Origin: Luteimonas granuli
GTDB taxonomy: Bacteria > Pseudomonadota > Gammaproteobacteria > Xanthomonadales > Xanthomonadaceae
Assembly: GCF_007795095.1 (NCBI RefSeq)
Contig: NZ_CP042218.1
Coordinates: forward strand, 2,397,001 to 2,461,000
DNA: 64,000 nt
Direction of reading: 5' to 3'
Shown: in pieces, positions 10,661 to 20,340 of the stretch
Position numbering within the stretch: position 1 is the first letter of the stretch
Layout: each line of letters starts with the position of its first letter
Notes under the pieces: generated by a model
Database searches by the model: none
What the model was told of the DNA's origin: nothing
What the model saw: the letters and a program-made list of their open reading frames with translations, nothing else
Translations under genes and position numbers: made by a program

Positions 10661-10963
10661 ATGGCGTTGACGAAGGCGGAAATGGCGGAGCGGCTCTACG
10701 AAGAGGTCGGCCTGAACAAGCGCGAAGCGAAGGAGTTCGTCGACGCCTTCTTCGACGTGCTGCGCGAAGGCCTGCAGGGCGGTCGCCAGGTCAAGCTTTC
10801 CGGCTTCGGCAACTTCGACCTGCGGCGCAAGAACGAGCGCCCGGGCCGCAACCCCAAGACGGGCGAGGAGATTCCGATCTCCGCGCGCACCGTGGTCACC
10901 TTCCGTCCCGGCCAGAAGCTGAAGGAGCGCGTCGAGGCGTATGCGGGAGGAAGCCATGCTTGA
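10661..10963 (+). CDS. ihfA: Integration host factor alpha subunit
   Basis: A 100-aa HU/IHF-fold protein. The beta-arm carries [12 protein letters not shown], with the Pro that intercalates into bent DNA, and the family signature [22 protein letters not shown] is intact. With IHF-beta it makes the DNA-bending heterodimer used in recombination and promoter architecture. Its position straight after pheT is the classic ihfA location and distinguishes it from hupB elsewhere in this window. Its last eight bases overlap the start of the MerR-like gene. Confidence 0.96.
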   Translation: MALTKAEMAERLYEEVGLNKREAKEFVDAFFDVLREGLQGGRQVKLSGFGNFDLRRKNERPGRNPKTGEEIPISARTVVTFRPGQKLKERVEAYAGGSHA

Positions 10964-11312
10964 TCCCGGAAGCAACCGCGAACTGCCGCCGATCCCGGCC
11001 AAGCGCTACTTCACCATCGGCGAGGTCAGCGAGCTGTGCGACGTCAAGCCGCACGTGCTGCGCTACTGGGAGACGGAATTCCCCAGCCTCAGCCCGGTCA
11101 AGCGCCGCGGCAACCGCCGCTACTACCAGCGCCACGACGTGCTGATGATCCGCCAGATCCGCGGCCTGCTGTACGAGCAGGGTTACACCATCGGCGGCGC
11201 CCGCCTCCGCCTGGAGGGCGAGGACGCGAAGCAGGAATCGGCGCTCAGCACCCAGATCATCCGCCAGGTGCGGATGGAACTGGAGGAAGTCCTGCAGTTG
11301 CTGCGCCGGTAG
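10956..11312 (+). CDS. MerR-family transcriptional regulator
   Basis: A 118-aa protein whose N-terminal half is a MerR winged-helix domain ([20 protein letters not shown] at about residues 16-35, then the wing with RRGNRRYY). The C-terminal part is a short helical dimerisation segment with no Cys or aromatic effector pocket, so the signal is unknown. The start at 10956 is chosen because GGGAGG lies five bases before it; it overlaps the end of ihfA by eight bases, so the two are translationally coupled. This MerR-like gene after ihfA is conserved in many gammaproteobacteria. Confidence 0.88.
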   Translation: MLDPGSNRELPPIPAKRYFTIGEVSELCDVKPHVLRYWETEFPSLSPVKRRGNRRYYQRHDVLMIRQIRGLLYEQGYTIGGARLRLEGEDAKQESALSTQIIRQVRMELEEVLQLLRR

Positions 11313-11326
11313 CATGCGGCCTGGGA

Positions 11327-11332
11327 TATAAT
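11327..11332 (+). promoter_or_regulatory. Perfect -10 (TATAAT) of tRNA-Pro(GGG)
   Basis: TATAAT ends eight bases before the first base of the tRNA, so transcription would begin at or just before the tRNA 5' end. No convincing -35 was found at 16-18 bases. Confidence 0.6.
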
Positions 11333-11340
11333 TCTCCGAC

Positions 11341-11417
11341 CGGGGTATAGCGCAGCCTGGTAGCGCACTTGTCTGGGGGACAAGTGGTCGTCGGTTCGAA
11401 TCCGGCTACCCCGACCA
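11341..11417 (+). tRNA. tRNA-Pro (anticodon GGG)
   Basis: A complete cloverleaf of 77 bases with encoded CCA. Acceptor CGGGGTA pairs with TACCCCG, the D-arm is GCGC-AGCCTGGTA-GCGC, the anticodon stem is CTTGT/ACAAG, and GGG is at 11375-11377. The T-arm is GTCGG-TTCGAAT-CCGGC. It reads CCC and CCU. Confidence 0.97.
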
Positions 11418-11423
11418 CTCTTT

Positions 11424-11455
11424 CGAAGCCCGCTCGATGCGGGCTTCGTGCTTTT
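11424..11455 (+). terminator. Terminator after tRNA-Pro(GGG)
   Basis: GAAGCCCGC (11425-11433) and GCGGGCTTC (11439-11447) form a nine-base perfect stem with a TCGAT loop, followed within four bases by TTTT. It sits seven bases after the tRNA CCA. Confidence 0.85.
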
Positions 11456-11507
11456 CCGCCGCCCTGCTGGCGGACGACGGGCCGCTCGAAGCGCCGCGTG
11501 CGAGCGG

Positions 11508-12635
11508 CTACGCGATCGAGTCGCCCTGAGGCGCGTCGGCAGCGGCAGCGACCACGAGGCGGTTGCGGCCACGCCGCTTGGCTTCGTACAGCGCGTCATC
11601 GGCCGCCTGGATCCAGTCCTCGATCCGACCGTGGTCGGGGCGGGCTTCCGCCAGGCCGATGCTCACCGAAAGGGAGAGGCCGGGTGCCTGCTGCAGCTCG
11701 ATGGCCTGGACCGCGGCACGGTAGGCTTCGGCCAGCCGCGCAGCTTCGGCCATCGTGGTATCGGGAAACACCACGGCGAATTCGTCGCCACCGTAGCGGC
11801 CGGCGGCGTCGCCCGGACGCAGCGTCCGCAGGAGCAGCGCGCCCGCTGCACGCAGCAGGGCATCCCCGGCCAGGTGTCCGTGGCCGTCGTTGACCTGTTT
11901 GAACCCGTCCACGTCCACCAGGGCCAGTACGGCGGGAGCGGCGTCCGCACGGGCGCGTTCCAGCAACCGGGCCGCCTCCCGCTCCCAGTGTCCGCGCAGC
12001 GCGAGTCCGGTGACCACGTCGGTCTGCGCGAGCCGGCCGAGCGCCTCGTTCTTCAGGATCAGCTTGCGCAGCAGCTGCACGCGCTGGAGGCTGACCATCA
12101 TCGTGTGCACCAGGAGCATCGGCAGGCTGGCCAGGATCACCGGGATGCTGCTGGCGGGTTCGAAGACGAAGCCGGCGGCGAGGCCTGCGACAAGCAGTGC
12201 GGCCAGCGCCGGGAGCACGCTGCGCCGGAGCAGCCCCGGCACGTCGCTGTTGATCTTGTCGGCGGCGGGCAGCGCCAGCAGCAGCACGCTGGGCAACAGG
12301 TTGAAGTGCAGCAACGGGACCCACGCGGCGGCCAGCACCGAATCGAAGACCAGGTTGCGCTGCTCGGCCTCGAAGGGTGAGCCGCTGCGCCGGGCAAGCC
12401 ACCAGGCGATGTGGGGCCACGCGAATCCCGTGGCCAGGCAGAACGCCCAGCGCAGCGGGCCGGCACCCTGTTCGACCAGCACTGCGGCGATCGCCAGCGC
12501 GCCGAAGGCCATGCCGGCCGTGCGGTAGCGCCAGATGACCCGGGGAAGTGCGTCGCGGGTATGCGCTGAAGCGAATGCACCCTTCCCCGGTGCCGTCGGG
12601 GCCATTCCGTCCGCCCCTCCCCCGGGCTGCTGCAT
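11508..12635 (-). CDS. Membrane diguanylate cyclase, MASE2-GGDEF
   Basis: Makes cyclic di-GMP at the inner membrane. The N-terminal 170 residues contain about six membrane segments with MASE2 hallmarks (ATGFAWPHIAWWLARRSGSP, AEQRNLVFDS, FNLLPSVLL). A C-terminal GGDEF domain has an intact active site (RYGGDEFAVVF) and an RxxD product-inhibition site five residues before it (RPGD). Three starts are possible: 12698 (inside dxs), 12635 and 12605. 12635 was chosen for GGGGGA before it, but 12605, which has GGAGGGG at longer spacing, is nearly as good. It lies just downstream of dxs on the same strand and may share its transcript. Confidence 0.9.
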   Translation of the reverse strand: MQQPGGGADGMAPTAPGKGAFASAHTRDALPRVIWRYRTAGMAFGALAIAAVLVEQGAGPLRWAFCLATGFAWPHIAWWLARRSGSPFEAEQRNLVFDSVLAAAWVPLLHFNLLPSVLLLALPAADKINSDVPGLLRRSVLPALAALLVAGLAAGFVFEPASSIPVILASLPMLLVHTMMVSLQRVQLLRKLILKNEALGRLAQTDVVTGLALRGHWEREAARLLERARADAAPAVLALVDVDGFKQVNDGHGHLAGDALLRAAGALLLRTLRPGDAAGRYGGDEFAVVFPDTTMAEAARLAEAYRAAVQAIELQQAPGLSLSVSIGLAEARPDHGRIEDWIQAADDALYEAKRRGRNRLVVAAAADAPQGDSIA

Positions 12636-12663
12636 GCGTTCCCCCGCGGTCCGGATGTCCGGT

Positions 12664-14583
12664 TCAGCCGGCGGCGGCGTTGCGTGGGGCGGCCGCAAGC
12701 GGCTGCGCCAGTGCCGGCCAGCGCGCCAGCACCGAGGCGCGGATCCCCGCAGCGTCGATGCCGGCCTCGGCCAGCAGGTCCTCGCGGCTGGCGTGGTGCT
12801 GGAAGGCGTCGGGCAGGCCCAGATGGAGCACCGGCAGCAGCACCCCCTCGGCGGCCAGCAGTTCCGACACGCCCGAGCCGGCGCCGCCCATGACCACGTT
12901 GTCCTCGATGGTCACGAAGCCCTCGTGCGTGCGCGCCAGCTCCAGCACCAGGTCGCGGTCGAGCGGCTTCACGAAGCGCATGTTGACCAGGGTCAGGCCG
13001 AGTTCCTCGGCCACGGCCGCGGCGGCCGGCACGGTGGCGCCGAAGGCCAGCAGCGCGATGCGCGCGCCTTCGCGCCGGAGTTGAGCCTTGCCGATCGGCA
13101 GCGTTTCCAGGCCCGGATCGATCGCGACGCCGGGTCCGCTGCCGCGCGGGTAGCGCACCGCGGCCGGACCCTGGAACCTGAAGCCGGTGGACAGCATCTG
13201 CCGGCACTCGTTCTCGTCGGCTGGCGCCATGACCACCATGTTCGGTACGCAGCGCAGGTAGCTGAGGTCGAGGTTGCCGGCATGGGTGGCGCCGTCGGGG
13301 CCGACCACGCCGCCTCGGTCGATCGCGAAGAGCACGTCCAGGTTCTGGATCGCCACGTCATGCACCAGCTGGTCATAGCCGCGCTGGAGGAAAGTGGAAT
13401 AGATCGCCACCACCGGCTTCGCGCCCTCGCAGGCCATGCCGGCGGCCAGCGTCACCGCGTGCTGCTCGGCGATGGCCACGTCGAAGTAGCGCTCCGGATA
13501 CTCCTGGCTGAAACGGACCAGGCCGGAGCCCTCGCGCATGGCCGGGGTGATGCCCATCAGCTTCGGCTCGGACGCGGCCATGTCGCACAGCCAGTCGCCG
13601 AAGATGTCGGTGTAGGTCGGTTTCTTCGCCGCGCCCGGCTTTGCCACCACGCCCTGGTCGGGGTCGAAGGGCGAGACGGCGTGGTAGCCGATCTGGTCGC
13701 CCTCGGCGCGCTCGTAACCCTTGCCCTTGGTGGTGATGAGGTGCAGCAGCTGCGGCCCCTTCATCCCGCGCAGCAGTTTCAGCGCCGAGACCAGGGCCTT
13801 CATGTCGTGGCCGTCGATCGGGCCGGTGTAGTGGAAGCCCATTTCCTCGAACAGCGTGGACGGCAGCAGCATGCCCTTCCAATGCTCCTCCCAGCGGCGC
13901 ACGAAGCGCGCCGGGGGCTTGTTCCTGTCGCCCAGGAGCTTCTTGCCGCCTTCGCGCAGGGCATTGAGCGTATGGCTGCCGGTGGCGCGGCCGAGCATCC
14001 GGGTGAGTCCGCCGACGTTCTCGCTGATCGACATCCGGTTGTCGTTGAGGATCACCAGCAGGTTGGGCTCGGGCTCCATGCCGCCGGCGTGGTTGAGCGC
14101 CTCGTAGGCCATGCCCGCGGTCATGGCACCGTCGCCGATCACCGCCACCACCTGGCGATCGTTGCCGCCGCGGGCGTTGGCGATGGCCATGCCCAGCGCG
14201 GCGGAGATGCTGGTCGAGGAGTGGCCGACGCCGAAGGTGTCGTACTCGCTCTCCTCGCGCTTGGGGAATGGCGCCACGCCGTCCTTCTGCTTGACCGTGT
14301 GGATGGTGTCGCGGCGGCCGGTGAGGATCTTGTGCGGATAGGCCTGGTGGCCGACGTCCCAGACGATGCGGTCGCGCGGGGTGTCGTACAGGTAGTGCAG
14401 GGCGGTGGTCAGTTCGACCACCCCGAGGCCGGCGCCGAAGTGGCCGCCGCTGCGGCCCACGGATTCGATCAGGTAGGCGCGCAGTTCGTCGGCGATGGCG
14501 GGCAGTTCCGCCTCGTCGAACTCGCGCAGGCGGGCCGGATTGTCGATGCGCGCAAGGCGCGGATGGCGCGTGGAGTCGATCAT
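12664..14583 (-). CDS. dxs: 1-deoxy-D-xylulose-5-phosphate synthase
   Basis: A 639-aa thiamine-diphosphate enzyme that joins pyruvate and glyceraldehyde-3-phosphate in the first step of the MEP isoprenoid pathway. Visible landmarks are [15 protein letters not shown], the ThDP/Mg motif [18 protein letters not shown] (start near residue 152), the catalytic Glu in [16 protein letters not shown], and the C-terminal transketolase domain. The start [10 protein letters not shown] fits the family; longer reading frames upstream are not conserved-looking. No farnesyl synthase gene is adjacent, unlike in enterobacteria. Confidence 0.97.
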   Translation of the reverse strand: MIDSTRHPRLARIDNPARLREFDEAELPAIADELRAYLIESVGRSGGHFGAGLGVVELTTALHYLYDTPRDRIVWDVGHQAYPHKILTGRRDTIHTVKQKDGVAPFPKREESEYDTFGVGHSSTSISAALGMAIANARGGNDRQVVAVIGDGAMTAGMAYEALNHAGGMEPEPNLLVILNDNRMSISENVGGLTRMLGRATGSHTLNALREGGKKLLGDRNKPPARFVRRWEEHWKGMLLPSTLFEEMGFHYTGPIDGHDMKALVSALKLLRGMKGPQLLHLITTKGKGYERAEGDQIGYHAVSPFDPDQGVVAKPGAAKKPTYTDIFGDWLCDMAASEPKLMGITPAMREGSGLVRFSQEYPERYFDVAIAEQHAVTLAAGMACEGAKPVVAIYSTFLQRGYDQLVHDVAIQNLDVLFAIDRGGVVGPDGATHAGNLDLSYLRCVPNMVVMAPADENECRQMLSTGFRFQGPAAVRYPRGSGPGVAIDPGLETLPIGKAQLRREGARIALLAFGATVPAAAAVAEELGLTLVNMRFVKPLDRDLVLELARTHEGFVTIEDNVVMGGAGSGVSELLAAEGVLLPVLHLGLPDAFQHHASREDLLAEAGIDAAGIRASVLARWPALAQPLAAAPRNAAAG

Positions 14584-14654
14584 GCGCGCATTGTAGGCCG
14601 CCCCGGCGTACTGCGGCGCATGTAAGCACGCCGGCGGGCGGGAGCGCGCCCCGT

Positions 14655-15644
14655 TCAGCGATTTCGCAGGCGCCCCAGCAGGCCCCGCGCCTTCGCGGGT
14701 TCCTCCGGCGTGGACGGCGTCTCGGGAACGGGTTCGGCGAACCCGGTGGCGAGGTTGGCATTGATGAAGTCGGCGACGTCGGCCTCCGGTACGCCGCTGG
14801 CGGCGGCGATTTCGCCGACCGTGGCCGGGCCCTTCATCATCTGGGTGGCAATGCGGAAGTGGCGCGGATATTCGCGTTCGGTCTGCGGCCACTTGTGGAG
14901 CTGGAAGCGGTCATCGGGTTCGAAGCCGGGCAGCAGTTCGCCGCCCCCGGCCAGCAGGCCGCCGAACCAGCGCAGGCGCGAGAGCGGCTGTGCGGGTCCG
15001 GCCTCCGCCGCCTCGCGGGCCCAGGCCGTGGCGTCCAGGGGCTCGAAGTCGGACGCCTCGACGGCGCCTTCGAAACAGGCCGCGAGCGACTTCAGCGTGG
15101 CCGGACCGTGCCAGCTCTCGGCGCCGGTGTCGATGAGCAGGGTCGGAGCGCCGCCACGGGCGTAGCGGACCTGGCCGTGCAGCACGCCGGGTTCCAGCCA
15201 CGCGGCGAGCGTGCGCTCGGTGACCGCGGGCGGCGCCGGCTCGGGTTCGGGCAGGGGCTCGGCGGGCGCGTCGATGCCGGCATCCTCGACCGTCGCGGTT
15301 TCCTGCTGCGGCGTGTCGTCCGCCTGCAGTGTGACGCCGGCATCGCGCGCGATGCCGGTCAGCAGCTCGACCAACTGTCCGGTATCGAACGGGCGCCCCA
15401 GCCTGTAGTCGGTCTGGGCGCGCGATGCGGAAGTCAGGCCGATGACCTGGCGCCCGGCCGCGTGCAGCCGCAGCCAGCTCATCGGGCCGTACATGCTGTC
15501 CATGTCGACCACGACATGGACGGCATCGGCATCGGGCACCAGCGACCAGCGCCCGCCGAGACGCGCGTTGGCATCGGCGAACGTGGCCTTGAAGGCGGCT
15601 TCGGTAGCGGGATCCATGCCGGTCAGGCCGAGGGTCAACGACAT
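14655..15644 (-). CDS. Conserved-looking protein of unknown function
   Basis: A 329-aa protein I do not recognise. The first 105 residues look like an alpha/beta domain with the hydrophobic pattern of a degenerate receiver ([22 protein letters not shown]) but without a clear phospho-acceptor set. Residues about 120-150 form a Pro/Glu-rich linker. A middle region carries [12 protein letters not shown]. The C-terminal part (about 255-305) has a winged-helix look ([21 protein letters not shown]). No signal peptide or membrane segment is seen. It lies upstream of dxs on the same strand, 71 bases away. A cytoplasmic regulatory or adaptor role is possible but not shown. Confidence 0.7.
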   Translation of the reverse strand: MSLTLGLTGMDPATEAAFKATFADANARLGGRWSLVPDADAVHVVVDMDSMYGPMSWLRLHAAGRQVIGLTSASRAQTDYRLGRPFDTGQLVELLTGIARDAGVTLQADDTPQQETATVEDAGIDAPAEPLPEPEPAPPAVTERTLAAWLEPGVLHGQVRYARGGAPTLLIDTGAESWHGPATLKSLAACFEGAVEASDFEPLDATAWAREAAEAGPAQPLSRLRWFGGLLAGGGELLPGFEPDDRFQLHKWPQTEREYPRHFRIATQMMKGPATVGEIAAASGVPEADVADFINANLATGFAEPVPETPSTPEEPAKARGLLGRLRNR

Positions 15645-15733
15645 CTGCGGTATTCCCCGACGGTGTGAACCCGTCGAGTGTCAGGGAGTGGGCCACGGCC
15701 GTCAACGCGCTCCGCCGTCGGCGGCCCCCGGCG

Positions 15734-16390
15734 TCAGTGCCGGCGCCGCTTCGGCAGCTGGCTGGACAGGAAGGCCATCTGGTCGGCCAGGATGTTCCGG
15801 TTGGAGAGGATCAGGTGCTCGATCCAGCTCGGGCGGTAGGGCACCGCGAGCAGCGGCATGGACGCCTGTGCCGGTGTCCGGCCGCCCTTGCGCGAGTTGC
15901 AGGCGAAGCAGGCGGCGACCACGTTTTCCCAGGTGTCGACTCCGCCGCGCGACACCGGATGCACGTGATCGCGGGTCAGATGCTGGCGCGGAAACGATTC
16001 TCCGCAGTACATGCACAGGTGCTGGTCGCGCGCGAACAGGGCGCTGTTGGTCAGCGCCGGCGTGGGGTCGACGGCGCGCGAGCGCGCATGGCCGCGCGCG
16101 GCCACGATCGGATGCAGTTCGACCAGGCTGCGCGCGCCGGTAGCGCGGCTGGTGCCGCCGCGAACGGCCAGGCAGGGTTCGCCGAGGGTCCATGCCACCG
16201 CGTCGCGCACGTAGAGGCAGGTGGCTTCCTGCCAGCTCATCCAGTCGAGCGCGCGACCATGGGCGTCGAGTGCCAGCAGGCGCACTCGACCCAGCGCCGG
16301 AACCCCCGTCCCGGCCACCTGCCGGGGTGCCGGTCGTGCCTGGGGTTCCATGCCGCTGACGAGGCGAAGCCGCGCTCTGTCGGGTTCCAT
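15734..16390 (-). CDS. HNH endonuclease-domain protein
   Basis: A 218-aa protein with a C-terminal HNH beta-beta-alpha metal finger: CMYCGESFPRQHLTRDHVHP, GG, WENVVAACFACN, with two CxxC zinc pairs around the catalytic DH. The N-terminal 100 residues (LLALDAHGRALDWMSWQEA...) are a separate small domain seen with this type. No methylase or restriction partner is adjacent, so a housekeeping nuclease role is more likely than restriction; the substrate is unknown. A TATAAA -10 at 16402-16407 (minus strand) lies just before the first ATG, which would be nearly leaderless. ATG at 16351 is an alternative. Confidence 0.85.
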   Translation of the reverse strand: MEPDRARLRLVSGMEPQARPAPRQVAGTGVPALGRVRLLALDAHGRALDWMSWQEATCLYVRDAVAWTLGEPCLAVRGGTSRATGARSLVELHPIVAARGHARSRAVDPTPALTNSALFARDQHLCMYCGESFPRQHLTRDHVHPVSRGGVDTWENVVAACFACNSRKGGRTPAQASMPLLAVPYRPSWIEHLILSNRNILADQMAFLSSQLPKRRRH

Positions 16391-16440
16391 GGGAACAGCA
16401 GTTTATACGCTCCAGGCGACAGCGTGGGTAGCCCGTCGGC

Positions 16441-18231
16441 TCAGCCGTCGAAGTGCCCGGCCTCGAGCGCCATCAGCGGCGTGGCGCCGGCGCGGATCGC
16501 CGCGGCGTGGGCGAGTGTGCGCGGCAGGATCCTCGCGAAGTAGAAGCGGGCGGTCTCGCGCTTGGCCTCCCTGAAGGCGGCGGACCGCCCGGACGCGCGT
16601 GCGGCCACGCTGGCTCGGAGCCACCAGTAGGCGAGCACCACATAGCCGGAATAGAAGAGGTAGTCGAACGCAGCCGCACCGAGCTCGTCAGGGTTCGAGG
16701 CCGCGCTGCCGAGGACGCCCCTCGTCAGCTCCGACCATTCCGTGCACTTCGCGCGCAGCGTGGCGACGTCGGCGGCGATGTGGGAATCGCTTTCGTTCGC
16801 GGCGCAGAACGCCTCCACCTCGGCGAGGAACAGCTTCAGGCCGGCCGCCTGGGAGGTCGCGGTCTTGCGCCCCATCAGGTCCATCGCCTGGATGCCGGTC
16901 GTACCCTCGTACAGCGTGGTGATGCGGGCGTCGCGAGCCAGCTGCTCCATGCCGTGTTCGACGATGTAGCCGTGGCCGCCGAAGCATTGCAGCGCGTTGT
17001 ACGTGTTCTCGATGCCCCACTCGGTCTGGCAGGCCTTGGAAATCGGCGTCAGGAAGCTGACCAGGGTCTCGGCGCGCTCGCGTTCGTCAGGGTCATGCGC
17101 ATGCACGACGACGTCGAGCAGGCTGCCGGCGTGCAGGGCCAGCATGCGGCTGCCCTCGGTCAGCGCCTTGATCGACAGCAGCATGCGCCGCACGTCGGGG
17201 TGGACGATGATCGGGTCGGCCGGTTTCTCCGGAAACTTCGGGCCGGTCAGCGACCGCGACTGCAGGCGCTCGCGCGCGTAGCGCAGCGCGTTCTGGTACG
17301 CACGCTCGGACAGGCCGATGCCCTGCAGGCCGACGCCCAGACGCGCGGAGTTCATCATGGTGAACATCGCCCGCAGTCCGCCGTGCGCCTTGCCGACCAG
17401 CCAGCCTTCGGCGCCGTCGAAGTTCATCACGCAGGTGGCCGATCCCTTGATGCCCATCTTGTGCTCGATCGAGCCGCAGCGCACCGCGTTGCGCTCGCCC
17501 ACGGTACCGTCGCGTGCGACCTTGAACTTCGGCACGACGAACAGCGAGATCCCCTTCGCGCCCGGCGGCGCGTCGGGCAGCCTGGCCAGCACCAGGTGGA
17601 TGATGTTGTCGGTGAAGTCGTGCTCGCCGGCGGTGATGAAGATCTTGGTGCCGGTGATCGCGTAGTCGCCCTCGCCGCGCGGTTCTGCGCGCGTGCGCAG
17701 CAGGCCGAGGTCGGTGCCGCAGTGCGGTTCGGTCAGGCACATGGTCCCGGTCCAGCGGCCCTCGAGCAGGGGCCGGAGGAAGACTTCGCGCTGCCAGTCC
17801 TCGCCGTGCTGGCGCAGGGCCTCGACCGCGCCGTGCGAGAGCAGGGGGAAGTTGCCCCAGGCGAGGTTGGCGCCGTTGATCATCTCGCTCACCGCAGTGC
17901 CGACGGCGTGCGGCAGGCCCTGCCCGCCGTATTCGGGCGCCGCGGTGAGGCCGGGCCATCCGGCCTCGACGTACTGCGCATAGGCCGCCTTGAACCCCGT
18001 GGGCGTGGAGACGTCGCCCGTGGTGGGGTCGTGGCGGCAGCCCTGCTGGTCGCCCACGGAGTTCAGCGGCGCGAGTACGCCGGAAGTGAAGCGTGCGGCC
18101 TCCTCCAGCACGGCGTCGACCACCTCGGGGCTGGCGTCGCCGAACCCGAGGCGTGCGAACTGCGACGGCGCGTCGAGCACGTCGTCGAGGACGAAGCGGA
18201 TGTCGTCGAGCGGTGCGGTGTACTGGCTCAT
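16441..18231 (-). CDS. Acyl-CoA dehydrogenase, large DmdC-like subfamily
   Basis: A 596-aa FAD enzyme that introduces a double bond into acyl-CoA during beta-oxidation or a related degradation. Motifs: MCLTEPHCGTDLGLL (substrate and flavin loop), FITAGEHD, the catalytic Glu in TTLYEGTTGIQAMDLMGRK, and QCFGGHGYIVEHGMEQLARD. The extra C-terminal domain (about 470-596) and the length place it in the group that includes 3-methylmercaptopropionyl-CoA dehydrogenase. The true substrate cannot be told from sequence. No other fatty-acid oxidation gene adjoins it. Confidence 0.93.
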   Translation of the reverse strand: MSQYTAPLDDIRFVLDDVLDAPSQFARLGFGDASPEVVDAVLEEAARFTSGVLAPLNSVGDQQGCRHDPTTGDVSTPTGFKAAYAQYVEAGWPGLTAAPEYGGQGLPHAVGTAVSEMINGANLAWGNFPLLSHGAVEALRQHGEDWQREVFLRPLLEGRWTGTMCLTEPHCGTDLGLLRTRAEPRGEGDYAITGTKIFITAGEHDFTDNIIHLVLARLPDAPPGAKGISLFVVPKFKVARDGTVGERNAVRCGSIEHKMGIKGSATCVMNFDGAEGWLVGKAHGGLRAMFTMMNSARLGVGLQGIGLSERAYQNALRYARERLQSRSLTGPKFPEKPADPIIVHPDVRRMLLSIKALTEGSRMLALHAGSLLDVVVHAHDPDERERAETLVSFLTPISKACQTEWGIENTYNALQCFGGHGYIVEHGMEQLARDARITTLYEGTTGIQAMDLMGRKTATSQAAGLKLFLAEVEAFCAANESDSHIAADVATLRAKCTEWSELTRGVLGSAASNPDELGAAAFDYLFYSGYVVLAYWWLRASVAARASGRSAAFREAKRETARFYFARILPRTLAHAAAIRAGATPLMALEAGHFDG

Positions 18232-18268
18232 GTGCGGGCGGGTCCTGTATGGGGGCGTCGGGCGCGCG

Positions 18269-18745
18269 TCAGCGCAGCACGCCGGGAAGGCCGGGAGCGG
18301 GGCTGAGGGCGCTGCTGCGCTTCACCTTCCAGGTGCGCGCCGCGCCCTTGTCGGCCGGGGCCGCCTCGATGCTGCCCTCGAACCCGTAGTCGACGCGGCG
18401 GCCGGCGGCGAGCGCGTCGGCAAGCAACATCCGCGCGTTCGCGGCCGGCTCCATCGCGACCGCGATCACGTCGGCCGTTTCGGGTCCGATCTCCAGGTCC
18501 GGGCGATGCTGCAGCGTGCCCGCAGGCTGTCCGCCGACGGTGAGCTCGAGGGTCACCGCGTCGAAGCGCATCGGAATGCTGCTGTAGTTCTGCAGGCGCA
18601 GGTCGACCGACCAGCTGCCGTCGGCCTGCACGGTGAGCTGCTGGATGCTTGCCGCAGGCTGCGAGATCCTGCGCACCGGGCCGCCGGAGCAGGCTGCTAG
18701 AAGGGCTGCGAGCGGAAGCGCGAGGAAGAGGATTCGACGACCCAT
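18269..18745 (-). CDS. LEA14-like lipoprotein
   Basis: A 158-aa protein with a lipoprotein signal peptide (MGRRILFLALPLAALLAAC, lipobox LLAAC with Cys about residue 19). The mature part resembles a LEA14/WHy beta-sandwich (VDLRLQNYSSIPMRFDAVTLEL), a fold linked to desiccation tolerance in other organisms; its bacterial role is unclear. It is probably outer-membrane or periplasm anchored. It follows ppx after 59 bases and could be the last gene of the pho/ppk transcript. Confidence 0.8.
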   Translation of the reverse strand: MGRRILFLALPLAALLAACSGGPVRRISQPAASIQQLTVQADGSWSVDLRLQNYSSIPMRFDAVTLELTVGGQPAGTLQHRPDLEIGPETADVIAVAMEPAANARMLLADALAAGRRVDYGFEGSIEAAPADKGAARTWKVKRSSALSPAPGLPGVLR

Positions 18746-18804
18746 GGATGGCTCCGGGTTGGGTTGCGCCGAGCATACCACCGGCTCGATACGGTGGCGG
18801 ATGG

Positions 18805-20340
18805 TCAGGGGTCGAGCTGCAGCCTGACCCCCAGCGCCGCGGTTTCCGCCGGCTCGCCGGCGAGGTCGGCCTGCAGCAGCGGGCGTTCGTCCAGCCAACG
18901 GGCAGGCAGGGACAGCAGCAGCGTGTCGTCGCTGGCGCGGATCCCGAGGCCGGGGATGGCGGGGTCGTCGTGGCCGCGATGCAGGAGCACCGCGAGCCGC
19001 AGCAGGCCCGACAGCCTCCGCGCCGCCGGCAGCAGGCGGTCGGGCAGGGCCTCGAACACGTTCCGCGGCACCTTGCGCCGGTGCGCGCGCACCAGGGCAG
19101 CGAGGAACTGCTGTTCCTGGCGGGAGAAGCCGGCGATGTCGGAGTGGGCGAGGACGTAGGCGCCGTGCAGCTGGTACTGGCTGTGGGCGATGGTCAGTCC
19201 GAGTTCGTGCAGGCGCGCGGCCCAGGACAGCATCATCCGGTCGTCCGGCGTCAGCTGCCAGGCCGCCGCCACCTGGTCGAACAGCGCCAACGCGCTGGAC
19301 TCCACGCGCAGGGCCTGGGCGCGATCGATGCCGTAGCGCTGGACCAGCGCGTCCACCGAAGCCTCGCGCGGGTCCTGGTCGCCGGCACGACCGACCATGT
19401 CGTACAGCACTCCCTCCCGCAGCGCGGCCTTGCTGACCACCATCCGCTGCAGCTCCAGGCTGGTGAAGGCGGCTTCCAGCACCAGCAGTCCGCCGGCGAT
19501 GATCGGCCGGCGCTCGTCGGACAGCCCCGGCAGGCGGATGTCGTCGATGTGGCCGGCGCGCAACAGTTCGTCGCGCACGAACGGCAGCGCTTCGGCGGTG
19601 ACCGCGCCCTTGGTCAGCTTCATGGCCGCGCAGATCTCGCCGATCGCCTTGTTGGTGCCGGAGGCCCCGATGGCCTCCTGCCAGCCCAGGCTGCGGTAGG
19701 TGGCGGCGAACTGCTGGAACTCCACCGAGGCTTCGATGAGCGCGTCGCGCCATCGCTTTCGCGACAGCCGGCCGTTGCCGAAGAAACGCAGGGTGGTCGC
19801 CACCGCGCCGAGCTGCATGCTCTCGCGCTCGAGGGTCTCGAAGCCGCGGCCGATGATGCATTCGGTCGATCCGCCGCCGATGTCGATCACCAGGCGGCGA
19901 TGGCCGGGCCTGGGCGGCTGCGCGTGGGCCACGCCGAGGTAGACCAGGCGCGCCTCCTCGCGTCCCGACACCACCTCGATGGCATGGCCGAGCGCCGTTT
20001 CGGCCGGCATCAGGAAGGCCTGCGGCGCATGCAGCCGGCGCACGGTGTTGGTGGCCACCGCGCGGACGCGGTGCGGCGGGATGTCGCGGATGCGCTGGCC
20101 GAAGCGGGACAGGCAGGCCAGCGCCCGCTGGCGGACGTCCGGCAGCAGTCCGCCGCGCCCGTCCAGGCCTTCGGCCATGCGCACGGTCTCGCGCAGGCGG
20201 TCGACGACGCGCAGCTGGCCCAGGGTGTAGCGGGCCACGACCATGTGGTAGCTGTTCGAGCCGAGGTCGATCGCGGCCAGCATGTCGCCGTCGACCAGCG
20301 GCTGGCTCTGCGACGCGGCAGGCGCGGACAAGGTCCTCAT
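18805..20340 (-). CDS. ppx: Exopolyphosphatase
   Basis: A 511-aa Ppx/GppA phosphatase of the actin/ASKHA fold, which removes terminal phosphate from polyphosphate or converts pppGpp. Phosphate-binding motifs are AAIDLGSNSYHMVVA (about 21-35) and VIDIGGGSTECIIG; the C-terminal half is an HD-like helical domain (AARLHELGLTIAHSQY). The ATG overlaps the ppk stop in an ATGA arrangement, so synthesis and degradation of polyphosphate are translationally coupled. Members may prefer pppGpp; operon position argues for polyphosphate. Confidence 0.95.
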   Translation of the reverse strand: MRTLSAPAASQSQPLVDGDMLAAIDLGSNSYHMVVARYTLGQLRVVDRLRETVRMAEGLDGRGGLLPDVRQRALACLSRFGQRIRDIPPHRVRAVATNTVRRLHAPQAFLMPAETALGHAIEVVSGREEARLVYLGVAHAQPPRPGHRRLVIDIGGGSTECIIGRGFETLERESMQLGAVATTLRFFGNGRLSRKRWRDALIEASVEFQQFAATYRSLGWQEAIGASGTNKAIGEICAAMKLTKGAVTAEALPFVRDELLRAGHIDDIRLPGLSDERRPIIAGGLLVLEAAFTSLELQRMVVSKAALREGVLYDMVGRAGDQDPREASVDALVQRYGIDRAQALRVESSALALFDQVAAAWQLTPDDRMMLSWAARLHELGLTIAHSQYQLHGAYVLAHSDIAGFSRQEQQFLAALVRAHRRKVPRNVFEALPDRLLPAARRLSGLLRLAVLLHRGHDDPAIPGLGIRASDDTLLLSLPARWLDERPLLQADLAGEPAETAALGVRLQLDP

